Shown here one piece after another: positions 29,911 through 38,596 of a DNA stretch of 64,000 bases; positions within the stretch are counted from its first letter, which is position 1, and each line of letters starts with the position of its first letter. The position numbers and the translations under genes were made by a program. The stretch spans positions 103,102-167,101 of the forward strand of contig JANQPN010000025.1 of the NCBI GenBank assembly GCA_028289455.1. Direction: 5' to 3'. The notes under the pieces were generated by a model. That model was not told the origin of the DNA. It did no database searches and saw nothing but the letters and a program-made list of their open reading frames with translations. The DNA is from Wenzhouxiangellaceae bacterium. GTDB lineage: Bacteria > Pseudomonadota > Gammaproteobacteria > Xanthomonadales > Wenzhouxiangellaceae.

Positions 29911-30150
29911 ATGATCAATTTCAGCTTCATTGATGATCTTACCCGCAAGCTCAGCGAACGTGTACCCGAAAACGTCAAGGCACTGCGCGAGGATATGGAA
30001 GCCAACTTCAAGGCTGTATTGTCATCAGCGTTCGACAAGATGGATCTGGTGACCAGGGAAGAATTTGAAGCGCAAAAGAAAGTGCTGGAACGTACCCGCG
30101 AAAAACTGGAAGCCCTGGAACAGCAGCTGAATAATGCCAATTCTGACTGA
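29911..30150 (+). CDS. ubiK: UbiK accessory factor (BMFP domain)
   Basis: 79 residues, mostly helix: an amphipathic N-terminal segment and a C-terminal coiled coil (DLVTREEFEAQKKVLERTR, EKLEALEQQL). The DLVTREEFEAQ motif is typical of the BMFP family. In E. coli UbiK helps the aerobic ubiquinone biosynthesis complex, binding UbiJ and lipids. It is divergent from glnB with 45 bases between starts. Confidence 0.92.
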   Translation: MINFSFIDDLTRKLSERVPENVKALREDMEANFKAVLSSAFDKMDLVTREEFEAQKKVLERTREKLEALEQQLNNANSD

Positions 30151-30202
30151 TCGCTGCGATCGAATATAAAATACCTGCTTACCTTCTGACACGGGAATCA
30201 CC

Positions 30203-31423
30203 TTGGCAGCATATCGGAAAGGGCCGGTTATCCTCTTTATCCTGCTGCTGCAGCTGACTGGAGCCAATGCACTTGAACTGCAACCGATTGACTCCCCTGC
30301 CATAGGCCACAGCGCCCAGCCACATCTGGCCACTGCTGTAGACGGCAGGCTGGTGCTCAGCTGGCTGGAGCACACCGACGGCCTGGCCACACTGAAATTC
30401 TCCCAATACAGCAATAACCAATGGCATCCGGGCAACACCATCGCCAGCGGCCGCGACTGGTTCGTTAACTGGGCGGATTTTCCTTCTGTCACCCCCATTA
30501 AGGACAAACTGTGGGCGGCACACTGGCTGCATAAACGCCCGGGCGGCAAGTACGCTTACGATGTGGCCATTGCGCTGTCCAATGACAATGGAGCAAGCTG
30601 GTCATCGCCGATAACGCCGCACACTGATGGCACGGCTACCGAACATGGCTTTGTCAGCCTTTTTCCCTGGCAGAATGCTGTCGGTGCATTATGGCTGGAC
30701 GGCCGGAATATGACCGAAGCCGGACATGCCGGAGCCGATGGCAAGCCGGTTGAAGAATCCGGTATGACTTTGCGTTCGGCAATCATCACTGCTGACGGCA
30801 AATTGGATCACCCGCAGGTGGCCGATGGCCTGGTCTGCGATTGTTGCCAAACTGATATAGCTTTACTGCCTGACGGGCCTGTTGCTATTTATCGCAACCG
30901 CACACCGGAAGAAATTCGCGATATCCAGGTCACCAGAAGTGTTAATGGCCAGTGGCAGAAACCGGTTACTCTGGGTACGGACAACTGGCACATCGCCGGT
31001 TGCCCGGTCAATGGACCGGCCATCTCAGCACAAGGTGAAACCATAGCCGCTGCCTGGTTTACCGGTGCTGCGGAACAGCCACGCGTGCGACTGGTGTTTT
31101 CCGATAATGCAGGCAGCAGCTTTGGTCAGGTCATTGATATCGATGACCAGTCTCCTGTTGGCCGTGTTGATGTGGAATTACTGCCCAATGGTGACGCCGC
31201 CGTGTTGTGGGCCTGCACACATGACAGCGCTCAGGCGATTTGCCTGAAACGAGTCGGCAATGGAAACCGGCATGGACCAACCAGAAAACTTGAAGGTATC
31301 GGCCAGTTCGGTGGTTTTCCTCAGTTAGCGAAGCAAGGGGATAATCTGATATTGGCCTGGTCGGAATCTCAGGGTGAGATATCCATGGTTAAAACAGCCA
31401 TCCTACCAGTCAGTTCGCTATGA
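30203..31423 (+). CDS. Secreted sialidase-fold beta-propeller protein
   Basis: 406 residues with signal peptide (VILFILLLQLTGANALE) and a TTG start. Repeated beta-sheet blades are visible, with Asp-box-like turns (SNDNGASWSSP, SDNAGSSFGQV), as in the sialidase superfamily, but the Arg triad of true sialidases is not evident. A CDCC cluster (LVCDCCQTDIALLPDG) near residue 215 and a later Cys (HIAGCPVNGPAI) stand out and could hold a metal or disulfides. Enzymatic function unknown. It is monocistronic by spacing. Confidence 0.6.
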   Translation: MAAYRKGPVILFILLLQLTGANALELQPIDSPAIGHSAQPHLATAVDGRLVLSWLEHTDGLATLKFSQYSNNQWHPGNTIASGRDWFVNWADFPSVTPIKDKLWAAHWLHKRPGGKYAYDVAIALSNDNGASWSSPITPHTDGTATEHGFVSLFPWQNAVGALWLDGRNMTEAGHAGADGKPVEESGMTLRSAIITADGKLDHPQVADGLVCDCCQTDIALLPDGPVAIYRNRTPEEIRDIQVTRSVNGQWQKPVTLGTDNWHIAGCPVNGPAISAQGETIAAAWFTGAAEQPRVRLVFSDNAGSSFGQVIDIDDQSPVGRVDVELLPNGDAAVLWACTHDSAQAICLKRVGNGNRHGPTRKLEGIGQFGGFPQLAKQGDNLILAWSESQGEISMVKTAILPVSSL

Positions 31424-31454
31424 GCATTCACCGGCCTATCTTAAGCCGGTTCAA

Positions 31455-32141
31455 TTACCCCAATACTGATTGCACCAGCCCGGCCCAAGCCTGACTCTGG
31501 CCAATGGTCAAAAACCCGATGATTTTCAACACCACAACAACCGAGCAGATAATGCTTACCTTGTGTACACGTCTCAGGGTTTTCAGGTCAAAAATTATTA
31601 CCGCCACCAGCAGTGCTATAAGCAACCCCAATGCAGCAAATGGAGATATTTCGAGAATCGTCATTAACCGGCTGGCCGCCGGCAGGATGATGCCGATACC
31701 GGCAAACAGCATCAGCCGTTTATGGAAGCCAGCGCTATGTCTGAGCAGCAAAGCAGACAGGTAAAAAGCTGTAAACACCATGATGTCCATCAAATTGATA
31801 AACACCAGCATCGCCGGGGTGTCAGACACGCTTTTCAGGTAGGCGGCGCGCATCACTATGCTGGCCGTTATAACCATGCCCATTGCCAGCAAAGCGCTGA
31901 ACTGACCGAGTGTTCGATGCAATTTTATGCGACCAGAGGCAACCAGCCGGCTCTGTACCGCAAACAATACGAACCACAGCACAAAACACACGCCATGCAG
32001 GTGTGTGGTCAGGGGCAGTTCACTTAAATCGCCGCTGCGCAGGAAAAATGATTTACTGAAACCACCAACCACAATGGCCAGCAGCACCAGTGCCATATAA
32101 AAGTAGAAACGGCCCCGCGGCTGATTATGAATGTCTTGCAT
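31455..32141 (-). CDS. Polytopic membrane protein, paralogue of the next gene upstream
   Basis: 228 residues with about seven membrane helices. It shares with its neighbour at 32169-32879 a pattern of His residues at helix ends: H.HGVCFVLWFVLF then RIKLHRTLGQ then FHKRLML then RRVHK. Such spaced His pairs resemble haem-binding four-helix membrane proteins, but no family name is assigned. The two genes are 27 bases apart and likely form one operon. Confidence 0.6.
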   Translation of the reverse strand: MQDIHNQPRGRFYFYMALVLLAIVVGGFSKSFFLRSGDLSELPLTTHLHGVCFVLWFVLFAVQSRLVASGRIKLHRTLGQFSALLAMGMVITASIVMRAAYLKSVSDTPAMLVFINLMDIMVFTAFYLSALLLRHSAGFHKRLMLFAGIGIILPAASRLMTILEISPFAALGLLIALLVAVIIFDLKTLRRVHKVSIICSVVVVLKIIGFLTIGQSQAWAGLVQSVLG

Positions 32142-32168
32142 AGTTTTCTCCCCGGAAGATTTGCTGCT

Positions 32169-32879
32169 TTAACTGCCCATGGTGGTTTGCCTCCACCAGT
32201 CACTGAAAACCAATGGGATTATCACTGCCTGTAAACCGATAAAAACGCCCAGTCCCCACCAATAGGCCTTATGTACTCTGCCGTGTGCTCGCTTGTCGTA
32301 AATCATCATGGCAATGATCAACAACAGATGCGTTAGCGGAATTAATGGGCCGGCTATATCGATTGGAATTCCAAAAATATACGAATAGATACGGCCAAAT
32401 GCTGATTCCATCGGCCCCAGCGTGGCCAGCAACATATAACGCATATGGAAATCGGTTTTGCGCCGCATTATCAAGGCTGCCGGCAGGAAAATGATAAATG
32501 TCAGCAATGAACCAAATAAGCGGAAGCCGGCACTTAAAGTGCCATCCTGAACATTACCGGTTGCCGAATGCACCTGGATCAGATCGATCTGCAGCGCGAC
32601 ACCCAGATAGATATTCACGATGGCCAGGATGATCCCTGCAATACCGAACCGCCGGTGCAGATCACGGTTGCCGCGGGTGATCAGCCACGGTTGAATAATA
32701 AACAGCAGCAGCCACAGTATCGAGGCCACCGCGTGGGCATGCATCCATTGACTGGGAACCTGGTATTCACCGGTAACAATGGGGACGAAATAGCGTGGTG
32801 AAAAACCGATAATGGCGGCAATTAGCAGAAATATACCTATCCCGGTAAATACCCGGGCATCGTGTTTAATTCCGGCCAT
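32169..32879 (-). CDS. Polytopic membrane protein with conserved histidines
   Basis: 236 residues with about seven membrane helices. Motifs WMHAHAVASILWLLLFIIQP, NRDLHRRFGIAG, DFHMRYML and RVHKAYWWG match those of the downstream paralogue in order. The N-terminal helix carries FSPRYFVPIV, the counterpart of FSKSFFLR. The His positions suggest haem or quinone contact but this is inference only. First gene of a two-gene operon. Confidence 0.6.
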   Translation of the reverse strand: MAGIKHDARVFTGIGIFLLIAAIIGFSPRYFVPIVTGEYQVPSQWMHAHAVASILWLLLFIIQPWLITRGNRDLHRRFGIAGIILAIVNIYLGVALQIDLIQVHSATGNVQDGTLSAGFRLFGSLLTFIIFLPAALIMRRKTDFHMRYMLLATLGPMESAFGRIYSYIFGIPIDIAGPLIPLTHLLLIIAMMIYDKRAHGRVHKAYWWGLGVFIGLQAVIIPLVFSDWWRQTTMGS

Positions 32880-33497
32880 AGATTAGTCTCCCCATGCTAC
32901 AAAGCGGTACTGAATATGAGTGCAGCATCCCTGTTGTGGAGACCCGTATTCGAATTATTCATCCCGCCTTAAATCCCCGGGCGGTGTTGGTTATCTGCCT
33001 GACGAATAATCACCAGGCTGGAATCATTATAGACGTTCCATCAGCTGAGCGTAGGAACGGGAAAATGTTGTTGCCTATCGTGTTACTTATTCAAAACTAT
33101 CCGCTGAAATTGACTCATCAGGTTTTCTCCTTGGTTGTTTTGCGATTGAAAGCTGATGGTCAGTATGCTCAAGGAGAGACTTAAAGACCTGATGGACATC
33201 TGATGATTAGCTGATGGTTTTCTTAAAAACAAGAAAGCATGGCCAATCAACATTTCTGCCGCTTATTGGCGTATACCCCCTAAGCGGTAGTAAGATGTTG
33301 ACTGATCAATCAGACACGGACCGCGTTGATCAAGGGCGGATAAAGTGGGTTCCAGGCACTGCAAATCTAATCACCGGCTGAAAAGTACCGGCAGCACTGA
33401 ATAACCAGTTCGATCAGCACTTTATCGAACCTGCATTACGACAGTCGATTTTCGACTCACCAATAATAAACAACTGACGCAAAAGGGAGAGGCAGTC
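32880..33497. other. 618-base intergenic region before the tyrosinase gene
   Basis: Divergent promoters for the membrane-protein pair and the tyrosinase should lie here. Visible: a 7-bp inverted repeat GTTCGAT-9-ATCGAAC (33408-33430) about 70 bases before the tyrosinase ATG, and a small hairpin TTTTCTT/AAGAAA near 33220. An open frame at 32894-33184 has no family resemblance, signal peptide or ribosome-binding site and is not called. Confidence 0.5.
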
Positions 33498-34985
33498 ATG
33501 ACAACACGCAGAACCATATTGAAGGCATCCATGGCGGCAGGCGCAGCCACCGTCTTTTCGGGTGTGCTCGGCGGGCTGAGCGCTATCGCACAAACCGCAC
33601 CAAGGGTGCGCCGCAGCCTGCATGGCATGAGCCTGGATGATCCGGATCTGGATACTTACCGAAACTTTGTCGGCATTCTACAAGGCTATGACCAGAATGA
33701 ACCGGTGAGCTGGCTGGGGTACTCGCTGCTGCATGGCTCTGCCACTACCGGTATTTTCAAGTATTGCCCGCATGGTGACTGGTATTTTCTGCCGTGGCAC
33801 AGGGCCTATGTGCTGATGTATGAAAACGCGGCACGTGAAATTACCGGCAACTCGGAATTTGCCATTCCCTACTGGGACTGGACTGTCGACCGAACCATGC
33901 CGGAAGCATTCACCAACCCAACTTATAACGGCAGCCCTAATCCGCTGTACGTAGACACGAGGACTCTGAACACACCGTATTGGCCGTTATCGGATGAAAC
34001 GGTCGGCCCGGAAGTGATGGAAAGCATTTACCGGGAGACCGATTTCCAACTGTTCGGCACCAGCAAAAACTTTATGCAGACCGATCTGGATATGAACTGG
34101 GTGGTCGCCGGCGGCGGTACCCAGGGCATCCTGGAACGTAACCCGCACAACAATATCCATAACTGGATCGGCGGGTTTATGCCGACAGCGGGCTCGCCAC
34201 GTGACCCGGTATTCATGATGCATCACTGCAATATTGATCGCATCTGGGCATATTGGAATGCGTTGGGCCGCAGTAATCTCACCGGCATGAGCGAGTTCGA
34301 TCAGAACCTGTGGTTGAACATGAACTATAAGGACAATTTCCTGACCGCAGACGGTACGCCTTACAGTGTCATATCCAGAGATATGCAAAGCACCCTGGCG
34401 CATGGCTACACCTATCCTGATCTGCCTGAACCGGACGGCGCGGTTGCCGACCCTGAAAGAGCCCGGCGCCTGTTGTCATTTTTTGCTTCCGCTGACGACA
34501 TTAAACAGCTGGACAATATACAGATACTGGCCGATCGCAATCGCGTCGAAGCCACGCTTGCAAAACCACTGGTCAAAGAAGTTCACCTCAGCGGTGATAT
34601 GCGCAATCTGGTCACTGACGAATCATTGGACAGCGCCGAGTCAGCTGAAGTGTTTGCCTTGATCAAAGACATGCGGGTTGACTCTGATGTAGAAGGGTTA
34701 CGGGTATTCGTCAATGCTGAAAACCTTTCTGCTGACACGCCTGACAGCGATCCGCACTTTGTTACCCAGATTGGCTTTTTCATCCACGGAGAACATGGCG
34801 ATCATGCCAAAGCACCACCATCCGCATTGATTGATTTAACCGACACACTGCGCAACCTGTCCAGGCTGGGATTGCTCAAAAACGACACCGTAAGCGTCCA
34901 GTTACTGCCGGTACGCCGGCATGGCACCAGCCCCGGCAGAGATGCCGGCGTGCTGCCGACTGTGGTTGAAATAGCGGTGTTATAG
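33498..34985 (+). CDS. Tat-exported tyrosinase / polyphenol oxidase
   Basis: 495 residues. The N-terminus TTRRTILKAS followed by an Ala/Gly-rich helix is a Tat signal, so the copper protein would be exported folded. Type-3 copper site: CuA from LLHG, PHGDW and PWHRAY (9 residues between the last two, as in known tyrosinases), CuB from NPHNNIHNW and FMMHHCNIDRIW. A Cys two residues before the second CuA His (KYCPHGDW) may form the Cys-His thioether. The C-terminal ~150 residues resemble the beta-sandwich shielding domain of plant-type polyphenol oxidases. GGGAGAGG precedes the ATG. A lipoprotein gene follows after 158 bases. Products could be melanin-like pigments or oxidised phenols. Confidence 0.9.
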   Translation: MTTRRTILKASMAAGAATVFSGVLGGLSAIAQTAPRVRRSLHGMSLDDPDLDTYRNFVGILQGYDQNEPVSWLGYSLLHGSATTGIFKYCPHGDWYFLPWHRAYVLMYENAAREITGNSEFAIPYWDWTVDRTMPEAFTNPTYNGSPNPLYVDTRTLNTPYWPLSDETVGPEVMESIYRETDFQLFGTSKNFMQTDLDMNWVVAGGGTQGILERNPHNNIHNWIGGFMPTAGSPRDPVFMMHHCNIDRIWAYWNALGRSNLTGMSEFDQNLWLNMNYKDNFLTADGTPYSVISRDMQSTLAHGYTYPDLPEPDGAVADPERARRLLSFFASADDIKQLDNIQILADRNRVEATLAKPLVKEVHLSGDMRNLVTDESLDSAESAEVFALIKDMRVDSDVEGLRVFVNAENLSADTPDSDPHFVTQIGFFIHGEHGDHAKAPPSALIDLTDTLRNLSRLGLLKNDTVSVQLLPVRRHGTSPGRDAGVLPTVVEIAVL

Positions 34986-35143
34986 GCAGACTGGCTGATC
35001 TGCTGATGTCAGAACTTACCGATACAGTCCGGGTCGGAATGGCATGTACCGGTTACAACACATAGCCACTCGGGAACGCCGGACAAAGCCATCGCCAGCT
35101 TTGTCCGGGCGTTTTGCAGGCACCACTCACATTGAGAACCCCA

Positions 35144-35653
35144 ATGGCTAAAAGGCTGGTATTACTGTTATTCCTACTGACGGGCACTGGCTGTATCCAG
35201 GCGAGCTCTGAACAACCGCAGGAAAGTATGGCTATGAATCAGTACACAGTAACTACAAGCTATGCTCAGTTACCGATCGTCATTTGCCTGGATGATATTG
35301 AAGAGGAAACCATGGCATCGGTTCTAAAGGGCGGTACCCGCCTGTTGCTGCATGTTCAAAACCGGCGCACCTCCAGGCAGTACAGCCCCAACTTTCAGTT
35401 ATCTTTGCTGGATAAAGCAAGTGCACAAAAAGAGTTTATCGGCCAGTTTTCAATGCATGCGGACCAGACGGCTGCAGAGACCGATCAACCGGAACCACAG
35501 CGGTTTCTGTTTGATCTGAGTGACTCGGCAATTGCATCTGCACAACCAAGCAGTCTTTGCATCGAACTGGATGTTCAGCGCCAGGATAACCCTGACAGCG
35601 ACGCTGCAGATGAGTTAGTGGTTACCGTTGAATTGAAGTCTATCGGAGGGTGA
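35144..35653 (+). CDS. Lipoprotein next to tyrosinase, unknown
   Basis: 169 residues with a lipobox (LLLFLLTGTGCIQAS). The mature part reads as a beta-sandwich (TRLLLHVQNRR, FQLSLLDKAS, EFIGQFSMHA, SLCIELDVQ, ELVVTVELKSIGG). The EFIGQFSMH and RFLFDLSDS stretches are reminiscent of the C-terminal shielding domain of polyphenol oxidases, including that of the tyrosinase just upstream. A helper or copper-delivery role is conjecture. The ATG at 35144 is chosen; a frame from TTG 35114 would put ten residues before the signal peptide. Confidence 0.6.
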   Translation: MAKRLVLLLFLLTGTGCIQASSEQPQESMAMNQYTVTTSYAQLPIVICLDDIEEETMASVLKGGTRLLLHVQNRRTSRQYSPNFQLSLLDKASAQKEFIGQFSMHADQTAAETDQPEPQRFLFDLSDSAIASAQPSSLCIELDVQRQDNPDSDAADELVVTVELKSIGG

Positions 35654-35670
35654 TGATTCAGCGATTGAGA

Positions 35671-35699
35671 GCTGTTCCCATGCAGTGCATGGGAACAGC
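35671..35699. repeat. 29-base near-perfect palindrome between convergent genes
   Basis: GCTGTTCCCATGCA (35671-35684), one G, then its exact complement (35686-35699). It lies between a plus-strand and a minus-strand gene that converge. It has no T-run on either side, so it is more like a REP-type palindrome or mRNA 3'-end stabiliser than a classic terminator. Confidence 0.7.
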
Positions 35700-35712
35700 C
35701 AAGTCGATCAGA

Positions 35713-36960
35713 TTACTGCGGACATTGTGGTCCGGTTCCCTGGACCAGCAGCCGTAAATCAAAGAACTGTTCAATACCGTTAAACTGACCCTCCCCATCA
35801 ATCAGGGCAGCTGCTGTAGTGCAATCAATCAGCTCAAACAGCAAGGTTCCGAATGTTTCCACATTGGCCGCACCCGGGTTATTCAATTGTCCGCCGTCAC
35901 CAATTCTCAGCGTGGCCGAAACCTGCTGGCCAATCCGGATTTCATTGGAAATCACATTGGTCAACAGCCAGCGCTGCTCACCACCGATATAGCCATAAAA
36001 GGTAAACACAATGCCCACATCGGCCGCAACAATATTAAAACCGGAGCCATTCAGGCCCGGATCGAACCAGCCGCCGGTCAACGATGCCAGAGTGAATACA
36101 CCCGGCTCATTGAACACCACTCCGGGCCCGAAAATCGTATTAACAAAATCACCGGCATCATTATTGGTAAAGCCCGAAGTCACCAGATAATAGGTCCGGC
36201 CCGCGACCAGCCTCACCGAGTTGATTTCAGATGAGCCGATACCGCCGGGACCGTCATCATCACCGGCAATACATCCCTGCAATGGGTTGAGTGGATTGAA
36301 TGTGTCGTCATAAACATGAATCAGGCCATCAAAGCCTGTCTGTTCCGAAGTAATCCGGTAGTTAGCCGTGCTGCTGACACTGAACACCTGGGAGGAAAAC
36401 CGGGTATTCGGGCCGTTGGATGACAGCTCATCACATTCCTGAATCGCCCGCGAAATTCTGCGCTCATTGGTGGTGGAGTCAAAAAAGAATGTCATCCCGG
36501 TGACAATACCACTGCGGCCGGGGCCCTGGATGGTGTTTTCGTAAGTGCCGGCATCATCCGGGTTGAAGCCTGTCATAACCACCAGGTAATCCACATCGGC
36601 AAGCAACGCCACATCGGTTATCCTGGATGTCCGGGTGTCGGCATCATCGTCATCACCCGCCAGACAACCGTTTAACGGGCTGCCGGGATTGAAATCCGAT
36701 TCGTTGTAAACAAACAGAAAACCATCAAAGCCGGTCTGCTGGGAAGTGATGGTATACAGGCCACTGACCTCAACCCGAATCTGCACCGCTTCAAAACTGG
36801 TCACGGTTCCGCTCAGCTGGGCACACGACTCCTGTGGTCTATCAAACGTTGATCCGCCCTGAATTACCTCACCGTTGTAGGAAAATGTCTGCTGAGCCAG
36901 AGCATTACCAGTCAGTAACAACCCACCCAATATCATAAAAACCCGCATCAACTTAACCAT
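35713..36960 (-). CDS. Secreted repeat protein, paralogue A
   Basis: 415 residues. Signal peptide (MRVFMILGGLLLTGNALAQ), two ~130-residue modules with matching motifs (TSQQTGFDGFLFVYNESDF / TSEQTGFDGLIHVYDDTF, LNGCLAGDDD / LQGCIAGDDDG, and ..TYENTIQGPG / DFVNTIFGPG), like prepeptidase C-terminal-type domains, then a ~150-residue C-terminal domain (GGWFDPGLNGSGFNIVAAD, IVFTFYGYIGGEQRWLL). ATG 36960 is taken because GGAGG lies five bases before it; a GTG frame starts 12 bases earlier. The paralogue at 37173 has the same architecture. Function unknown; secreted or surface-bound. Confidence 0.75.
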   Translation of the reverse strand: MVKLMRVFMILGGLLLTGNALAQQTFSYNGEVIQGGSTFDRPQESCAQLSGTVTSFEAVQIRVEVSGLYTITSQQTGFDGFLFVYNESDFNPGSPLNGCLAGDDDDADTRTSRITDVALLADVDYLVVMTGFNPDDAGTYENTIQGPGRSGIVTGMTFFFDSTTNERRISRAIQECDELSSNGPNTRFSSQVFSVSSTANYRITSEQTGFDGLIHVYDDTFNPLNPLQGCIAGDDDGPGGIGSSEINSVRLVAGRTYYLVTSGFTNNDAGDFVNTIFGPGVVFNEPGVFTLASLTGGWFDPGLNGSGFNIVAADVGIVFTFYGYIGGEQRWLLTNVISNEIRIGQQVSATLRIGDGGQLNNPGAANVETFGTLLFELIDCTTAAALIDGEGQFNGIEQFFDLRLLVQGTGPQCPQ

Positions 36961-36987
36961 TGCAACCTCCACACCAATCAGGATTCA

Positions 36988-37021
36988 GGTGATCTGGTTT
37001 TGTTGTTGTTCTCAGATCACC
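36988..37021 (-). other. Leader hairpin upstream of paralogue A
   Basis: A 9-bp stem GGTGATCTG/CAGATCACC with a 16-base A/C-rich loop in transcript sense, about 30 bases before the start codon of paralogue A. Could be a 5'-UTR element. Confidence 0.4.
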
Positions 37022-37088
37022 AATCAAACTTCATGCAACATAGCACAGATTCGGCTATTTAGACTGTGGTGATATGAGATGAGGTTTT

Positions 37089-37118
37089 CCCGTTCCCGCG
37101 CAGGAGCGCGGGAACGGG
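37089..37118. repeat. 13-bp perfect hairpin, REP-like palindrome
   Basis: CCCGTTCCCGCGC-AGGA-GCGCGGGAACGGG. The GTTCCC/GGGAAC core is shared with the palindrome at 35671-35699, and the type resembles intergenic palindromes dispersed in many gammaproteobacteria. It lies downstream of paralogue B. In that gene's direction no T-run follows. Confidence 0.7.
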
Positions 37119-37172
37119 ATTATTATTTTGACTGAGAAGCGCTTATAAGCCCTCGTTTTGAAATGAACCTGA

Positions 37173-38408
37173 TTATTGCGGGCACTGTGGTCCGGCGCCC
37201 TGTACCAGTAATCTGAGGTTAAAGAACTCTCCAATCCCTTCAAACTGGCCTTCGCCATCGATGATGGCAACGGCATTGGTGCAATCAATCAGTTCAAAAA
37301 ACAGTGTCCCGAATGTCACTACATCGGCAGCGCCCGGATCATTCAACTGACCGCCATCGCCAATTCTCAGCGTGGCTGATACTTGTTGGCCAATGCGGAT
37401 CTCATTGGAGATCACATTGGAAAGCAGCCAGCGTTGTTCGCCATTAATGTAACCATAGAAGGTGAACACGATACCAACATCGGCAGCCACTATATTGAAC
37501 CCGGAACCATTAAAGTTCGGATCGAACCAGCCACCGGTGAGTGCCGAAAGGGTGAAGATGCCTGGCTCTGCAAAAAAGGCGCCGGGTCCGGTCAGGGTGT
37601 TGGTGAATGTGCCGCTTTCATTGTCGTTGAAGCCGGAAGTGACTAAATAATACGTTCGTCCGGCGACCAGGCGCACCGATTCAATTTCTGAAGTGCCTAC
37701 GCCACCTGGTCCGTCATCATCGCCCGCCAGGCAGCCAAGCAGTGGGGCAAAAGGGTTAAAGCGTTCATCATAGACGTGGATGAAGCCATCGAAATCCTGC
37801 TCGGACCTGACGGAGTACTCGGCTGTTGTGCTGACACTGAATACCCGCGCACTAAATGCACTGTTTGGGCCATTACCCGAAATCCCGTTACAAGCTGCGA
37901 ATGGGCGCGCAAATGTATGCCCGCCGACAGTCGAGCCAGCACGTACCTCGATGAAGGATTCCTCGCTTCTTCCCGGGCCCTCGATGGTGTTTTCAAACTC
38001 TCCCAGGTCATTGCTGTTAAAACCGGCGACAGCAATAATATAGGTCACATCAGCAAGCAACGTCACACTGGGAATCAACGATGAGTTTCTATCACCGTCG
38101 TTGTCATCGTTAGCTGCTATACAGCCGTCGAGCGGGTTGTCGACGTCAAATACGGCTTCATAAACGTATAAAAAACCATCAAAACCATTTTGCTGTGAAA
38201 AAATGGAATATTCGCCGCTGATTTCCACACGGATGGGTAAAATGCTAACGTTGCTAGTGGTGTCGCTAAGCGCTGTACAGGCTTCGTTCGGGCGATTAAA
38301 CGACAGACCTTCTGCGACAACAGCGTCTGGATAGGTGAAAGTCTGTTGAGCAAAACCAGTGCTGGTGATCAGCACTGTTGTTATGAGCAGTAGGATAAAT
38401 CTATACAT
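37173..38408 (-). CDS. Secreted repeat protein, paralogue B
   Basis: 411 residues. Signal peptide (FILLLITTVLITSTGFAQ), two modules (FSQQNGFDGFLYVYEAVF, RSEQDFDGFIHVYDERF) and a C-terminal domain nearly identical to that of paralogue A (GGWFDPNFNGSGFNIVAAD, SNEIRIGQQVSATLRIGDGG). The C-terminal domains of A and B agree more than their N-terminal modules, which points to duplication with later exchange or stronger constraint there. ATG 38408 with GAGG nearby is taken; the frame is open 66 bases further upstream. Lies next to the sigma/kinase operon. Confidence 0.75.
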   Translation of the reverse strand: MYRFILLLITTVLITSTGFAQQTFTYPDAVVAEGLSFNRPNEACTALSDTTSNVSILPIRVEISGEYSIFSQQNGFDGFLYVYEAVFDVDNPLDGCIAANDDNDGDRNSSLIPSVTLLADVTYIIAVAGFNSNDLGEFENTIEGPGRSEESFIEVRAGSTVGGHTFARPFAACNGISGNGPNSAFSARVFSVSTTAEYSVRSEQDFDGFIHVYDERFNPFAPLLGCLAGDDDGPGGVGTSEIESVRLVAGRTYYLVTSGFNDNESGTFTNTLTGPGAFFAEPGIFTLSALTGGWFDPNFNGSGFNIVAADVGIVFTFYGYINGEQRWLLSNVISNEIRIGQQVSATLRIGDGGQLNDPGAADVVTFGTLFFELIDCTNAVAIIDGEGQFEGIGEFFNLRLLVQGAGPQCPQ

Positions 38409-38526
38409 GGTGACCTCTGTTGTTTTCTGGCTGCTTATTGACTGTATGTGTAAAGCAGCTACAAAAAGGGCCATCCTGGCTTCAGGGCACCGCAGCTAAC
38501 CAGATAAACATGAGTATTAATTAGAT

Positions 38527-38596
38527 TGCAGGAGCGGATTCCATCCGCGAGAACGACGCTTTAACTGCTCGATCGCGGATGGAATCCGCTGCTACA
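38527..38596. repeat. REPIN-like inverted pair of REP elements
   Basis: GCGGATTCCATCCGCGA (38534-38550) and its exact complement (38573-38589), each with the flank (G)(C/T)AG(G/C)A typical of the GTAGGAGCGG.. REP class. The right arm contains the stop codon (TAG, 38592-38594) of the sigma factor gene, so the element has settled against or defined the gene end. Confidence 0.8.

Noticed and set aside
32894..33184. 96-codon frame in the gap before the tyrosinase gene
   Set aside because: No ribosome-binding site, no signal peptide or helix pattern, no recognised family.
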